Assembly: GCF_000337455.1 (NCBI RefSeq)
Contig: NZ_AOIU01000047.1
Coordinates: forward strand, 62,301 to 126,300
Source of the DNA: Halosimplex carlsbadense 2-9-1
Lineage (GTDB): Archaea > Halobacteriota > Halobacteria > Halobacteriales > Haloarculaceae
DNA length: 64,000 nt
Reading direction: 5' to 3'
The stretch's first letter is position 1, and every line of letters begins with the position of its first letter. The position numbers were made by a program, and so were the translations under genes. The notes beneath the pieces are model-generated. The model did not search any database. It saw nothing but the letters and a program-made list of their open reading frames with translations, and was not told the origin of the DNA. Shown here piece after piece: positions 9,136 to 17,784 of this stretch.

Positions 9136-9591
9136 TCAGAACCCGACGTGACTCGTCGAACTCGGCCCGTCGTCGCCGTCGTCGATCCCGCCGTCGTGTT
9201 CGAAGCTGTAGTCGTCGTCGACCAGATACACCGCCCCGTCCGCCACGGCCACGTCCACGTCCGGCAGCGTCGTCCCAGCCGCTTCGCCGTTGTCGCAGTC
9301 GCCTGAACACGCGTCGAACATCGAGCCGTGCTTGGGACAGATTATCTCGCCGTCGCGCATGGGGACGCCGCGGCCGGTGTCGAAGCGCTGGGCCTCGTGG
9401 GTACAGCGGTTGATCCACGCCGCGACGCCGCCCTCGTCGTCGACCGGCGTGCCGCCATCGGCCGCCACGTCCTCGTCGCAGGGGACGACGATGATCTCCT
9501 CGTCCATGTCGAAGGAGTTGGTCGCCGTGAACAGGAACGATCCGTCTTCGCGCACTTCCTCGACCGTCGTCAGTCGCGCGCCCGCTGGCAT
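9136..9591 (-). CDS. Rieske-type [2Fe-2S] ferredoxin-like protein
   Basis: A 151-residue soluble protein with the Rieske cluster-binding pair C-x-H (NRCTHEAQRFD) and C-P-x-H (IICPKHGSMFDACSGDC), which bind a [2Fe-2S] centre through two Cys and two His. There is no membrane anchor, so it is of the small cytosolic ferredoxin-like kind seen in dioxygenase and nitrite-reductase systems; its partner is not evident here. Compared with the classic motif there is an extra Cys pair (ACSGDC). The start at MPAGARLTTVEEV gives a normal domain length. A truncated 3' duplicate lies downstream at 8811. Confidence 0.88.
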   Translation of the reverse strand: MPAGARLTTVEEVREDGSFLFTATNSFDMDEEIIVVPCDEDVAADGGTPVDDEGGVAAWINRCTHEAQRFDTGRGVPMRDGEIICPKHGSMFDACSGDCDNGEAAGTTLPDVDVAVADGAVYLVDDDYSFEHDGGIDDGDDGPSSTSHVGF

Positions 9592-9655
9592 TATCCGTCG
9601 ATAGGACGGCGCCGAGTTAGGTCTGGCGGCGACGAACCGACGACCTGTCCACGTC

Positions 9656-10090
9656 GGCGCGCGCTGGAGCGCGCGTTCATGCGCGCGACGACACCGTGCG
9701 AGGGATGAGGAGCGCAGCGGAGCGAGTAGCGAGGGAGCGGAGCTCCCTTGGGCCATGCGGGCGACCCGCGGGTCGCCCGCAGACACCGCAATCGGCTGGG
9801 GAAGTTCGTGGCGGTCTGCGGTGCTGTGTGTGACGGTCGCGGTCCCTGGCGGACTGAAAGGGCGAGGCGCGCTCGCGTTCACGTGGTCGTCTGAGCGACC
9901 TCTATCCGCGCGGGCGGTGCCGAGAGCGCGGATATGTCGCTTAGCGGCCGCGAGCGGGTCGAGGGCTTTCATCGCTTGCTGTCCCTGACCGTCAATGGGC
10001 CAGCTAGCGAGCGGGTCGAGGGCTTTCATCGCTTGCTGTTCCCGACGGTCGAGTCGACTGTGAGCGAGCGGGCCGAGGGCTTTCACCGAC
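9656..10090 (+). repeat. Dispersed structured repeat, copy A (longest copy)
   Basis: The first of five intergenic copies. In order it has: the left edge GGCGCGCGCTG; a variable hairpin (GCGCGC-GTTCAT-GCGCGC, 9669-9686); CGTGCGAGGGATGA; an insertion holding a 7-bp hairpin (9732-9748) and a perfect 24-base palindrome of GCGGGCGACCCG (about 9758-9780); the core AATCGGCTGGGGAAGT (9790-9805); hairpin 2 (ACTGAAAGG..., 9853-9880); nested hairpin 3 (CTGAGCGAC 9891-9899 with GTCGCTTAG 9936-9944, enclosing TATCCGCGC/GCGCGGATA); and a 57-base tail unit repeated in tandem (starts at 9950, 10007 and 10064). Frames read through it look open only because of composition. It lies between the Rieske and VapC genes. 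Confidence 0.75.
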
Positions 10091-10196
10091 GGCCATCTGC
10101 AACTATGCCGAACCCGGACGGAGTATTACATGCGGGTACCGGGTTGACCGCGCACAATCGTGCGATCGATCTCGGACTGTCTCATAATAATCCGGG

Positions 10197-10586
10197 TCAG
10201 AGTACGTCGGTAGGATGTTCGGCACCGTGTTCGATCAGCTCGCTATCGAACGAGACGAGCGTCGCATCGACCGCGTCCGCGGCGGCGAGGACGAGCGCGT
10301 CCATCGGGTAGAGCAGCGTCTCCGACTGAAGTTGATTGGCTGCGACCATGTCGGACGCGTCGGGAACGGTGACCGTGGCACGGGTGGTGATCCGGTTCTC
10401 GATTCGCTCGATCCGGTCGCGTTCGAACTGCTTTTTCTTCGTGAGAACGCTCCGGAGTTCCATCAGGTTCAGAACGGAGACGTACGCCTCGTCGACTTCG
10501 TTGAGTAGTTCGACCGCGTCCTCGGATCGGTCGGTATCGCGCGTGACCGCTGCCACGAGGACGTTCGTATCGAGAAGTAGTTTCAG
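10197..10586 (-). CDS. VapC-like PIN-domain toxin, probable CTG start
   Basis: A PIN-domain ribonuclease of the VapC type, expected to cleave RNA when released from its antitoxin. Acidic residues expected at the active site are visible: LLDTNVL at the very N terminus, MELRSVL, and PMDALVLAAADAVDATLVSFD. The conserved N-terminal Asp lies upstream of the first usual start codon in the frame (GTG at 10556). No ATG, GTG or TTG precedes it after the in-frame stop. The only position that retains the Asp is CTG at 10586, which overlaps the antitoxin stop as CTGA. I therefore annotate 129 residues from CTG; starting at GTG would lose the catalytic Asp. Confidence 0.75.
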   Translation of the reverse strand: MKLLLDTNVLVAAVTRDTDRSEDAVELLNEVDEAYVSVLNLMELRSVLTKKKQFERDRIERIENRITTRATVTVPDASDMVAANQLQSETLLYPMDALVLAAADAVDATLVSFDSELIEHGAEHPTDVL

Positions 10587-10735
10587 AGCCGCTCGCGAAC
10601 GTCGCGAACCGCCTCGACGGAGTCGGTTTCGGCGTCGACGGCCAGCTCCGCAAGCGCGTCACCGAGCGGGACGGTTTCGTCGTCTTCCGGGTCCGAACCC
10701 ATGAAATCCCGGAAGTCGTCCGTCGTGAGACTCAT
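10583..10735 (-). CDS. Small VapB-like antitoxin
   Basis: A 50-residue acidic protein (MSLTTDDFRDFMGSDPEDDE at the N terminus, EAVRDVRERL at the C terminus) directly upstream of, and overlapping by three bases, the PIN toxin. Size, charge and position are those of a VapB-type antitoxin that would neutralise the toxin by direct binding. No clear DNA-binding fold can be seen, so autoregulation is uncertain. The gene is too short to stand out by length and was found from the overlap with the toxin frame. The large restriction-modification gene ends 93 bases beyond its start on the same strand. Confidence 0.65.
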   Translation of the reverse strand: MSLTTDDFRDFMGSDPEDDETVPLGDALAELAVDAETDSVEAVRDVRERL

Positions 10736-10828
10736 ACGACTGGGTTGCACTGCCCGCCGCAAAAGCCTGCTGGTGGCTCGGACATCGGTACGCCCGACAA
10801 TCGGCCCCGCGGCCGCCTGCGCTCGCCG

Positions 10829-13800
10829 CTACTCCCCCACCGCTTCCTCGACGATAGCGATCTCGTCGTCGGTCAGCCCGTACAGTTCGTACACGATCTC
10901 GTCGATCAGGTCGTCGGTGCGTTCGATCTTCCGTTCCAGTTCCGCCGCCCGGTCCATCGTCTCGCGGTAGCTCGCCAGCCCATCTTCCACGTCGGCGACC
11001 CGCGGCAGGGTCAGCGAGCGCAACCGATCGACCAGCGAATTCGTCTTCGTCGCCGTCTCCCGGAAGTCCGCGAACCCACCGGCCTCGTCGACGGCGACGG
11101 GCACGAACGCCTCGATCAGGTCCGCCTCCGTCTCGGTGAGGTCCGTGATCCGCAGGGCGGGGAGCGGGTCCGTTTCGGTGTAGCCCCACTGGTCGGTCTC
11201 GTAGGCGTCCTCGTCGTCGGGCTTGTAGCGTGCGGTGAGCCGGATCTCCACGGTCGTGTCGGATTCGCGGTGGACCGTCGCCTCGCCGACGCGGAGGTTG
11301 GGTTTCTGTTCTGCTGTTTCTTGGAGAATGGAGTCGGCCGAGTTCTCGGGCGGTTGAGTGAGGCCGATCTCAGCGAGTGTTTGGCCGTCGGAGTAGGTGC
11401 CGAGGTGATCTAGAAGATCTAAATTCAGTTCTTCCAAGTTTTCCTCAAAGAGCATCATCTCTTTACAGCAATGGGATATAAAACTCTCCTTCAGATTGAA
11501 ACTGCTATTCCTCTGAATCCGTTCCCTTATGCCATCTATACTTACATTTCCTTCCACAAATTTAGAAAACTGGCTTGGAATAGTTTGCGTGTCCTCTTCG
11601 GTAGCAGACCCATTCTTGTCTGAGGGTAGTGGTATCGAGAACGGATACAAATACTCGCTTCTAAACGTGTAATATCCACCTCTGAATGTAGACCCGGTAT
11701 TCGTCATAAAGAACCAAAATACCGAACTATTCAGAACTCCTAATAAATATTCTACCGACACCGGTGTATCTTCTTCGAAGGGGATCCCCTCAATGTCTGT
11801 ATTATGGTATATGCCGCCCGGTTTAACGGTAAACTCTGGTTGGTTCCCAAGCCGAGGAGTGATTATATATTCTCGCTCATAATCTGTGAGGTTCTTTGGA
11901 TATACGTAATCATACCACTCTTCATGATCCATTTTGCCGCCCTCTCGCTGTCGCAGCGTTTCTTCGTGATCTTTTAGATATTGATACGTCTTCGGATACT
12001 CTGACTCCATTTCCTTTTCACCGACAAACTCAGCTAAAGAATCGTCCTCTTGTTGTTGAATCTGGTACGGGAATATAACTGAAAGACGGGGATTCACTTG
12101 TCTATATCTGTCAGAATCGTTCCCTTTGAGCATTGGTTTAAGAAGATCTGATTCCAGTTCAAACACTTCATCACTACTCTGGCGCCTGACTTTCTGATAT
12201 CCGTCTCCAGTTTCGATATTTTCTAAGATATATACTGAGTCTGCGCTCGTGGCGAGTCCTTGAAACACTTTTTCGGCTACATTCACTAGGTCTTCGCCAT
12301 TCGAGTCGATTTTCTGTAATACCCTATCGATATGCGGTGGCGAAAACACCCATTTTTGTTCGGAGTAGTCCGCTGAAATAGAATTAAACGGTAATTTTCC
12401 GTCTACAGATAGTGTCTCTGGCTTGATTTCTGTATACTCAAACTGCTCATGCTCAGACCCGCTAAGGAGTAAGATACAAGTGTAGATGGTAGCATCCTCA
12501 AACACCTGATAATCCCCAAAAGATACGACTTTGCGTAGCGATCTGTCTTGAGAGATTACCTGACGAAGTCCTTCCCCAAAGCTACTCTGGAAGAATTTGT
12601 GTGGTTCAATGTATCCTAAGTAGCCATTTTCGCTCAGTAGGTCAGAGCCCTTCTCGGTGAAGCACACATAGAGATCGAAATTCCCTATCGCCGATTGGTA
12701 TTCTCCGGTCAAGTAATCTGCTTGGCTGGGGACAGCTTGTCGTAATTCTTGAATCTTCACGTAGGGTGGATTACCAAGAACTCCACCAAAGCCGGCTCCA
12801 TCAGAGACATCCCCATCATTATCAAAGAACACCTCGGGGTACTCCAGTTCCCAGTGGAAGAAGTCCTCCCGTTCGGCCACGGACTGCGCCTCGGAGAACC
12901 ACGGCTCTCCCTCGATCTCGGCCCACTCGTCTTCGTCCTCGATAGCGCCGGCCATCTCCTCGTAGGCATTCTCAGGTACGTCGACGCCGAACTCCTCGGC
13001 GGTGTGGACGTTTGCCAACTCGAACAGCCGTTGGTACAGCGGGTCGTCACGGATCTCGTCGTACAGCTCCTCCATCGACTTGATGTCTTTCAGTTCCTCG
13101 TTGTCGATGGCGAGCAGTTCCTGCATCAGGTCCATGACGTGGTCGAGCGTGTCCTTGCGCACCCGCTCTAACGCCTCGAATAGCGTCAACTGTCCGTCCT
13201 TCTGCTCGGAACCGTTGCTCAGCACCTCCGTGATGTCCGACCCGACCAGCGAGTTCCCCGTCTTGAGCCGGTGGTCCAGAAACGCGAGCGGCTTGTCCGC
13301 CGCCAGCGTCTCCAGCCACATCGAGAGCTTCGCCAACTCGACGGCCATGCCGTTCACGTCCACGCCGTAGATGCACTCCTTGGCGAGCGTGCGCCGGATC
13401 ACTTGCTCGTCACGACCCTGTTCGCCTTCCCGGACGACCTCCATCACTTGCTCGGTGAGATAGCCGACCGCTTTCGTGAGGAAGTGTCCCGACCCCATCG
13501 CTGGATCGAGGACCGTCAGGTCCTGTACCTGCCTGTAGAACCGCCCGAAGTACGTCGGGTCGCCCGGTTCCAGCCCATCCTCGCGCAACTCCGCGTCGAT
13601 GTCGTCGATCAGCGGGTCGACGGTCTCCTCGACGATGTAGGCGACGACGTAGTCGGGGGTGTAGTAGGCGCCGGTGGCCTTGCGCTCGCCGTCGTCGTTG
13701 ACGACGAACAGTTCCCCCGACTCGACCGTCTCGACGGCCTCGGCGACGCTCACCTCCGTCGCGGGCTGCCAGACCTGGCCGCCGTCCTCCGCGACGGCGG

Positions 13801-15121
13801 CGTAGGCCTCCGGCGCGATGCGGAACTCGTGTTCGAGCAGGCCCTCGTAGATGCTGCCGAGGTGGCGAGTATCGAGGTCGGCGTAGTCCGCCAGGACGAA
13901 CGAGCCCTCGTCGTCCTCCGTCGTCCCCAGTCGGTAGATCACCTCGGCGATGTAGCGGTCTGCGACCTGATTCTCGGCGAGGAACTCGTGGCTGTCGTCG
14001 TCGAACAGGCCGCCGTTGTACGGCGGGATGCCCAGCGACTCCTCGCCGGAGTCGACCAGCCGAAAGAGGTCCTCCAGGCGGCTCCACATCGAGGTGGAGT
14101 GCTCGCTGTAGTCGGCCAGCGACCCGCCGCCGTCGACCTCCTCGTGGACCTCCAGCCGCAACGCGTCGAGGCTGAAATGTTCCTCGTACTCCGAGACGGC
14201 GTCGGGGTCGTCGGGATGGATGAGTCCCCGCGACTCCGCGTAGAGGACGAACATCAGCCGATACAGCAGGACGAGCGACTGCTCTTTCAACTCCTCCAGC
14301 GCCGCGTCGTCGTCGGGGTGGATGTCGAGGTCGTTCGTCTCGACGAAGCCCTCGCCGAGCACCCGGAGGCCGGTGAAGACGTTGTCCTGCAGGTCCTCGC
14401 CGAGTTCCTGGGCGGCCGTCTCGCTCTCGGACCAGACGGTGTCGAGAAAGCACGTCCCGGCGGTCTCCCGGAACGCCCCGGGGCGGAAGAAGGCGAAGAA
14501 GTACTTGAACTGCTCGACGCTGCCGGAGGCGAGCAGTTCCGGCAGGTCGACCTCGTAGTAGGTCTCGGTGGCGTAGTCCTTGGTCCCGTAGAGGCGCCAC
14601 TTGCGGCCGTCGGTCAAGACTCCCCAGCGCATCCGCTCGGGGGTGTGTTCGAGGTAGTACTTGATCTGGTGGGAGGCGTCGCGGTACGAACGCTGTTCGC
14701 TGAACCGCGCGGAGAAGTCGGCGCCCCACTGTTTCGCTTCGAGGACGGCCGCTGCGGTCCCGTACATCGCCTCGGGTTCGCCCTCTTTCTTCCGGAGCGC
14801 CCCCTCCCTGCGGTCGTCGTCGGACTCGAAGAGGAGCCGATCGTTGTACCCGCCACTGTCGGGGAGGGTCGTCTCGGACATCGTCCCGAATCCGAGGACG
14901 TCGAGCACCTCGTCGATCCACGAATCGAGCAGCTCGTCTTCCTTGTACGACGGGAGGAGATCACCCTCCAGTTCCCACAGTTCTCGCAGTCGCTCGAACG
15001 CTTCGCGGGCTTCCTCGTCGCAATCCCAGGCGTCCAAGTCGGCGACACGCTCGTCGAGATAGTAGTTAGAGAAGAGATTCGAGTTCTGATAGGGTGTCGA
15101 CGAGAGGGTCGCCTGGCTCAT
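10829..15121 (-). CDS. Type IIG restriction-modification enzyme (fused nuclease, N6-adenine methyltransferase and recognition domain)
   Basis: A 1430-residue single-chain restriction-modification protein. The N-terminal part carries a PD-(D/E)xK-like nuclease site (D94 in GGYNDRLLF, VLEAKQW with E128 and K130). The methyltransferase core has TGAYYTPDYVV (about 487), the SAM-binding motif LDPAMGSGHFLT (about 540) and catalytic NPPY in GVLGNPPYVKIQEL (about 785). The part after NPPY (about 785-1240) is the expected target-recognition region. DNA of about 11420-12800, encoding exactly that part, is clearly AT-richer than both flanks, as if exchanged. No separate specificity or nuclease gene, and no BREX genes, are adjacent; PglX-type methylases look similar but lack this context. 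It should cut and protect one unknown site. Confidence 0.88.
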   Translation of the reverse strand: MSQATLSSTPYQNSNLFSNYYLDERVADLDAWDCDEEAREAFERLRELWELEGDLLPSYKEDELLDSWIDEVLDVLGFGTMSETTLPDSGGYNDRLLFESDDDRREGALRKKEGEPEAMYGTAAAVLEAKQWGADFSARFSEQRSYRDASHQIKYYLEHTPERMRWGVLTDGRKWRLYGTKDYATETYYEVDLPELLASGSVEQFKYFFAFFRPGAFRETAGTCFLDTVWSESETAAQELGEDLQDNVFTGLRVLGEGFVETNDLDIHPDDDAALEELKEQSLVLLYRLMFVLYAESRGLIHPDDPDAVSEYEEHFSLDALRLEVHEEVDGGGSLADYSEHSTSMWSRLEDLFRLVDSGEESLGIPPYNGGLFDDDSHEFLAENQVADRYIAEVIYRLGTTEDDEGSFVLADYADLDTRHLGSIYEGLLEHEFRIAPEAYAAVAEDGGQVWQPATEVSVAEAVETVESGELFVVNDDGERKATGAYYTPDYVVAYIVEETVDPLIDDIDAELREDGLEPGDPTYFGRFYRQVQDLTVLDPAMGSGHFLTKAVGYLTEQVMEVVREGEQGRDEQVIRRTLAKECIYGVDVNGMAVELAKLSMWLETLAADKPLAFLDHRLKTGNSLVGSDITEVLSNGSEQKDGQLTLFEALERVRKDTLDHVMDLMQELLAIDNEELKDIKSMEELYDEIRDDPLYQRLFELANVHTAEEFGVDVPENAYEEMAGAIEDEDEWAEIEGEPWFSEAQSVAEREDFFHWELEYPEVFFDNDGDVSDGAGFGGVLGNPPYVKIQELRQAVPSQADYLTGEYQSAIGNFDLYVCFTEKGSDLLSENGYLGYIEPHKFFQSSFGEGLRQVISQDRSLRKVVSFGDYQVFEDATIYTCILLLSGSEHEQFEYTEIKPETLSVDGKLPFNSISADYSEQKWVFSPPHIDRVLQKIDSNGEDLVNVAEKVFQGLATSADSVYILENIETGDGYQKVRRQSSDEVFELESDLLKPMLKGNDSDRYRQVNPRLSVIFPYQIQQQEDDSLAEFVGEKEMESEYPKTYQYLKDHEETLRQREGGKMDHEEWYDYVYPKNLTDYEREYIITPRLGNQPEFTVKPGGIYHNTDIEGIPFEEDTPVSVEYLLGVLNSSVFWFFMTNTGSTFRGGYYTFRSEYLYPFSIPLPSDKNGSATEEDTQTIPSQFSKFVEGNVSIDGIRERIQRNSSFNLKESFISHCCKEMMLFEENLEELNLDLLDHLGTYSDGQTLAEIGLTQPPENSADSILQETAEQKPNLRVGEATVHRESDTTVEIRLTARYKPDDEDAYETDQWGYTETDPLPALRITDLTETEADLIEAFVPVAVDEAGGFADFRETATKTNSLVDRLRSLTLPRVADVEDGLASYRETMDRAAELERKIERTDDLIDEIVYELYGLTDDEIAIVEEAVGE

Positions 15122-15249
15122 CGGATACCCCTATCTCCTGTCGGCGATCACCAAAAACGTAGGTGCTCCGGCGGCCTCTGTGCCGGGTTTCGGCGGTGAA
15201 TCAAGTGACAGGTCCGTCGAGATGTTACACTGGTCCCATCCGAAGCGGT

Positions 15250-15256
15250 TTTATCG
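15250..15256 (+). promoter_or_regulatory. TATA box for GGGP synthase
   Basis: TTTTATC lies 22-28 bases upstream of the ATG at 15278, at leaderless spacing, in an otherwise GC-rich stretch. Confidence 0.5.
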
Positions 15257-15277
15257 CCCCGCGGGGAGTGTGGGAGT

Positions 15278-16000
15278 ATGCAGAGGCCGTGGGACGACTG
15301 GGATCACGTGCTGAAGGTCGACCCGGACAAGGATCTGGTCGACGGGGAGACGTACGCCGACGTCGTCACCTGTGGCACGGACGCCATCGAGGTGGGCGGC
15401 ACGACGGGCGTCACCGAGGAGAAGATGGCCGACGTGGTCGAGGCCTGCGCCGAGTACGACGTGCCGCTGTACGTCGAACCCTCCAATCCGGCCAACGTCG
15501 TCTACCGCGGCGGCGTCGACGGCTACCTCGTGCCCGCCGTCCTGAACGCCGGCGACATCGCCTGGCTCACGGGCGTCCAGAAGGAGTGGGTCCGCATCGA
15601 CGACGACATCGACTGGGACCACACCTTCACCGAGGGGTACATCGTCCTCAACCCCGATTCGGCCGCCGCGAAACTGACCCAGTCCGACTGCGACCTCGAC
15701 CCCGCGGACGTGGCCGCCTACGCCGAAGTGGGCGAGCGGATGCTCGGCCAGGAGATCGTCTACGCCGAGTACTCGGGCACCTTCGGCGACCCCGAGGTCG
15801 TCGCCGCCGCGGCCGACGCGCTGGCGGAGGCCACGCTGTTCTACGGCGGCGGCATCCACGACTACGAGTCGGCGAACACGATGGCCGACCACGCCGACAC
15901 CGTGATCGTCGGCGACCTGGTCCACGAGGAGGGGGTCGACGCCGTCGCCGAGACCGTCGAGGGCGCCAAAGACGCCAAGGCGGCGACCGTCTCCGAGTAG
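15278..16000 (+). CDS. Geranylgeranylglyceryl phosphate synthase
   Basis: The enzyme makes the first ether bond of archaeal membrane lipids by joining geranylgeranyl diphosphate to glycerol-1-phosphate. The 240-residue TIM-barrel protein has the family opening [14 protein letters not shown], the phosphate/product-site motifs [11 protein letters not shown] and [11 protein letters not shown], the catalytic-region [27 protein letters not shown], and the late [17 protein letters not shown] phosphate loop. It belongs to the haloarchaeal (group I) branch by overall similarity. It is monocistronic by spacing, with its own TATA box. Confidence 0.93.
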   Translation: MQRPWDDWDHVLKVDPDKDLVDGETYADVVTCGTDAIEVGGTTGVTEEKMADVVEACAEYDVPLYVEPSNPANVVYRGGVDGYLVPAVLNAGDIAWLTGVQKEWVRIDDDIDWDHTFTEGYIVLNPDSAAAKLTQSDCDLDPADVAAYAEVGERMLGQEIVYAEYSGTFGDPEVVAAAADALAEATLFYGGGIHDYESANTMADHADTVIVGDLVHEEGVDAVAETVEGAKDAKAATVSE

Positions 16001-16100
16001 GTCCGCCTCCACACCCGCCTTCTCCCGACCGTCCGGTGCTGGATAGCGCCGCCGCAAGGTTCAATTGCGTCCGGTCCTGCGCTCCGGATGGTGTGATACC

Positions 16101-16265
16101 ATGTGCCACGAATACACGTCCCGGGTCTGGGACCGCGAGCGCGCCGACAGCGAGGCCGAGCCGGCGTCCGAATCGGGCGAGGAGCTACCGGAGTTCGCCA
16201 ACGAGGACGGCAGCGACGACGTGGAGGTCCTGACGGACGGCGGCGACGACAACGACGAGTCGTAA
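16101..16265 (+). CDS. Small acidic protein starting MCHEY, function unknown
   Basis: A 54-residue, strongly acidic protein beginning MCHEYTSRVWDRERAD and ending in an Asp-rich tail. Short MCHEY-type proteins are common in haloarchaea but no function is known to me. The start is the only ATG that gives this opening. Downstream is a T6 run suited to termination before aspS. No strong link to aspS (120 bases further on) can be argued, because aspS has its own TATA box. Confidence 0.6.
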   Translation: MCHEYTSRVWDRERADSEAEPASESGEELPEFANEDGSDDVEVLTDGGDDNDES

Positions 16266-16270
16266 CCCAT

Positions 16271-16284
16271 CGCGTTTTTTCGCG
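16271..16284 (+). terminator. T-run with short flanking inverted repeat after the MCHEY gene
   Basis: CGCG-TTTTTT-CGCG lies six bases after the stop at 16265. The T6 run is the main archaeal termination signal. Confidence 0.4.
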
Positions 16285-16353
16285 GGTGTCGTACGACCCT
16301 CACCGACGGGAGTATCCGTCGGTGGCGTGGCAACCGGTGACGGCGAAGGACTG

Positions 16354-16361
16354 TCCTTAAG
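16354..16361 (+). promoter_or_regulatory. TATA box for aspS
   Basis: TCCTTAAG is centred about 28 bases before the aspS ATG (16386), which predicts a leaderless transcript. Confidence 0.5.
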
Positions 16362-16385
16362 TCGAGCCCCCCAGAAGCCACTCCC

Positions 16386-17690
16386 ATGGACGACCGTACC
16401 TACACAGCCGAGGCCGAGCCGGGCGAGACCGTCACAGTCGCCGGCTGGGTCCACGAGATCCGCGACCTCGGTGGCATCGCCTTCCTCATCCTCCGGGACA
16501 CGACCGGCAAGATCCAGGTCAAATTCGAGAAAGACGAGATGGACGACGACCTGGTCGACACGGGATTAGGCGTCCACCGCGAGTCCGTCGTCGCCGTCAC
16601 CGGCGACGTCGAGGAGGAACCGCGCGCCCCGACCGGCGTCGAGATCACCCCCGACAGCCTCGACGTGGTCGCCGAGGCCGACCCCGAACTCCCGCTCGAC
16701 CCCTCCGGGAAGGTCGACGCCGACCTCTCGACGCGCCTGGACAACCGCACGCTGGACCTGCGCAAGGACGAGGTCCAGGCCATCTTCGCGATCCGCGCGG
16801 AGGTCCTCCGCTCGGTCCGCGAGGCGTTCCGCAACCTCGACGCGACGGAGATCAACACGCCGAAGATCGTCGCCACCGGCACCGAGGGCGGCACCGAACT
16901 GTTCCCGATCACCTACTTCGGCCAGGAAGCGTTCATGAACCAGAGCCCGCAGCTGTTCAAGCAGCTGATGGTCGGCTCCGGCCTGGAGCGGGTCTTCGAG
17001 ATCGGTCCGATCTTCCGCGCCGAGGAACACAACACGCCGCGACACCTCAACGAGGCCACCTCGATCGACTTCGAGTCGGCCTTCTACGACCACACCGAGG
17101 CGATGGACGCCTGCGAGACCATCGTCAAGGCCGCCTACGAGGGCGTCGCCGAGAACTGTCAGGACGAGCTCGAAGCGCTCGACCTGGACGAGGAGTTCGA
17201 GGCGCCGGCGGGTGACTTCCCGCGGCTCACCTACGAGGAGGCCATCGAGCGGATCAACGCGACGGGCGAACTCGACGAGCAGCTCGTCTGGGGCGACGAC
17301 CTCCCGACCGAGGGCGAGCACGCCCTCGGCCAGGACGTGGGCGAGCACTACTTCATCACCGACTGGCCCAGCGAGATCAAGCCGTTCTACATCAAGGACC
17401 ACGACGACGACGAGCAGCTGTCGACGGGCTTCGACATGATGCACCCGACGATGGAACTGGTCTCCGGCGGCCAGCGTGAGCACCGCTACGACCACCTCGT
17501 CGAAGGGTTCGAACAGCAGGGGCTCGACCCCGAGCAGTTCGACTACTACACCAAGATGTTCAAGTACGGGATGCCGCCCCACGCCGGCTGGGGCCTCGGC
17601 GGCGAGCGCCTCGTCATGACGATGCTCGGGCTGGGCAACATTCGCGAGGCGGTGCTGTTCCCGCGAGATCGCCAGCGCCTCTCTCCGTAG
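16386..17690 (+). CDS. aspS: Aspartyl-tRNA synthetase, archaeal, with non-discriminating-type residues
   Basis: A class II synthetase of 434 residues, the normal archaeal length. The N-terminal OB-fold anticodon-binding domain (1-100) is followed by motif 1 around the [16 protein letters not shown] stretch, motif 2 ([20 protein letters not shown]) and motif 3 ([16 protein letters not shown]). The anticodon-contact segment reads [10 protein letters not shown] with His at 23, and the second loop reads APTGVEI with Pro. As I recall, discriminating archaeal AspRS enzymes carry Trp and Lys at these places, so this enzyme may also charge tRNA(Asn), giving substrate to GatCAB (gatB at 1178). That specificity is inference. 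Confidence 0.95.
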   Translation: MDDRTYTAEAEPGETVTVAGWVHEIRDLGGIAFLILRDTTGKIQVKFEKDEMDDDLVDTGLGVHRESVVAVTGDVEEEPRAPTGVEITPDSLDVVAEADPELPLDPSGKVDADLSTRLDNRTLDLRKDEVQAIFAIRAEVLRSVREAFRNLDATEINTPKIVATGTEGGTELFPITYFGQEAFMNQSPQLFKQLMVGSGLERVFEIGPIFRAEEHNTPRHLNEATSIDFESAFYDHTEAMDACETIVKAAYEGVAENCQDELEALDLDEEFEAPAGDFPRLTYEEAIERINATGELDEQLVWGDDLPTEGEHALGQDVGEHYFITDWPSEIKPFYIKDHDDDEQLSTGFDMMHPTMELVSGGQREHRYDHLVEGFEQQGLDPEQFDYYTKMFKYGMPPHAGWGLGGERLVMTMLGLGNIREAVLFPRDRQRLSP

Positions 17691-17713
17691 AGCCGCTCGA
17701 TCTCGCTGCGTTC

Positions 17714-17734
17714 GCGACAGGCAGCGCCTGTCGC
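17714..17734. terminator. 21-base 9-3-9 palindrome after aspS
   Basis: GCGACAGGC, a three-base loop AGC, and GCCTGTCGC form a perfect hairpin 24 bases after the aspS stop, with a T5 run at about 17756. It could be a terminator. The same 9-3-9 geometry recurs at 31222 and 59175. Confidence 0.45.
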
Positions 17735-17784
17735 CGTAGCGCGCAGCCGTCAACGTTTTTCGGCACCACCTCCGAAGCCAGTCC

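Noticed and set aside
9592..10086. N-terminal extension of the Rieske protein through repeat copy A
   Set aside because: The frame is open, but it runs through the dispersed repeat; the protein would gain repeated MKALDPLA segments with no homology, and the normal Rieske start lies at 9591.
9950..10090. CRISPR-like array
   Set aside because: Three similar units at 57-base spacing, but the whole unit is repeated rather than a repeat-spacer pattern, and no cas genes are near.
10829..15121. BREX PglX
   Set aside because: The methylase core is similar, but no brx or pgl genes are adjacent and the N terminus carries a nuclease-type ExK motif.
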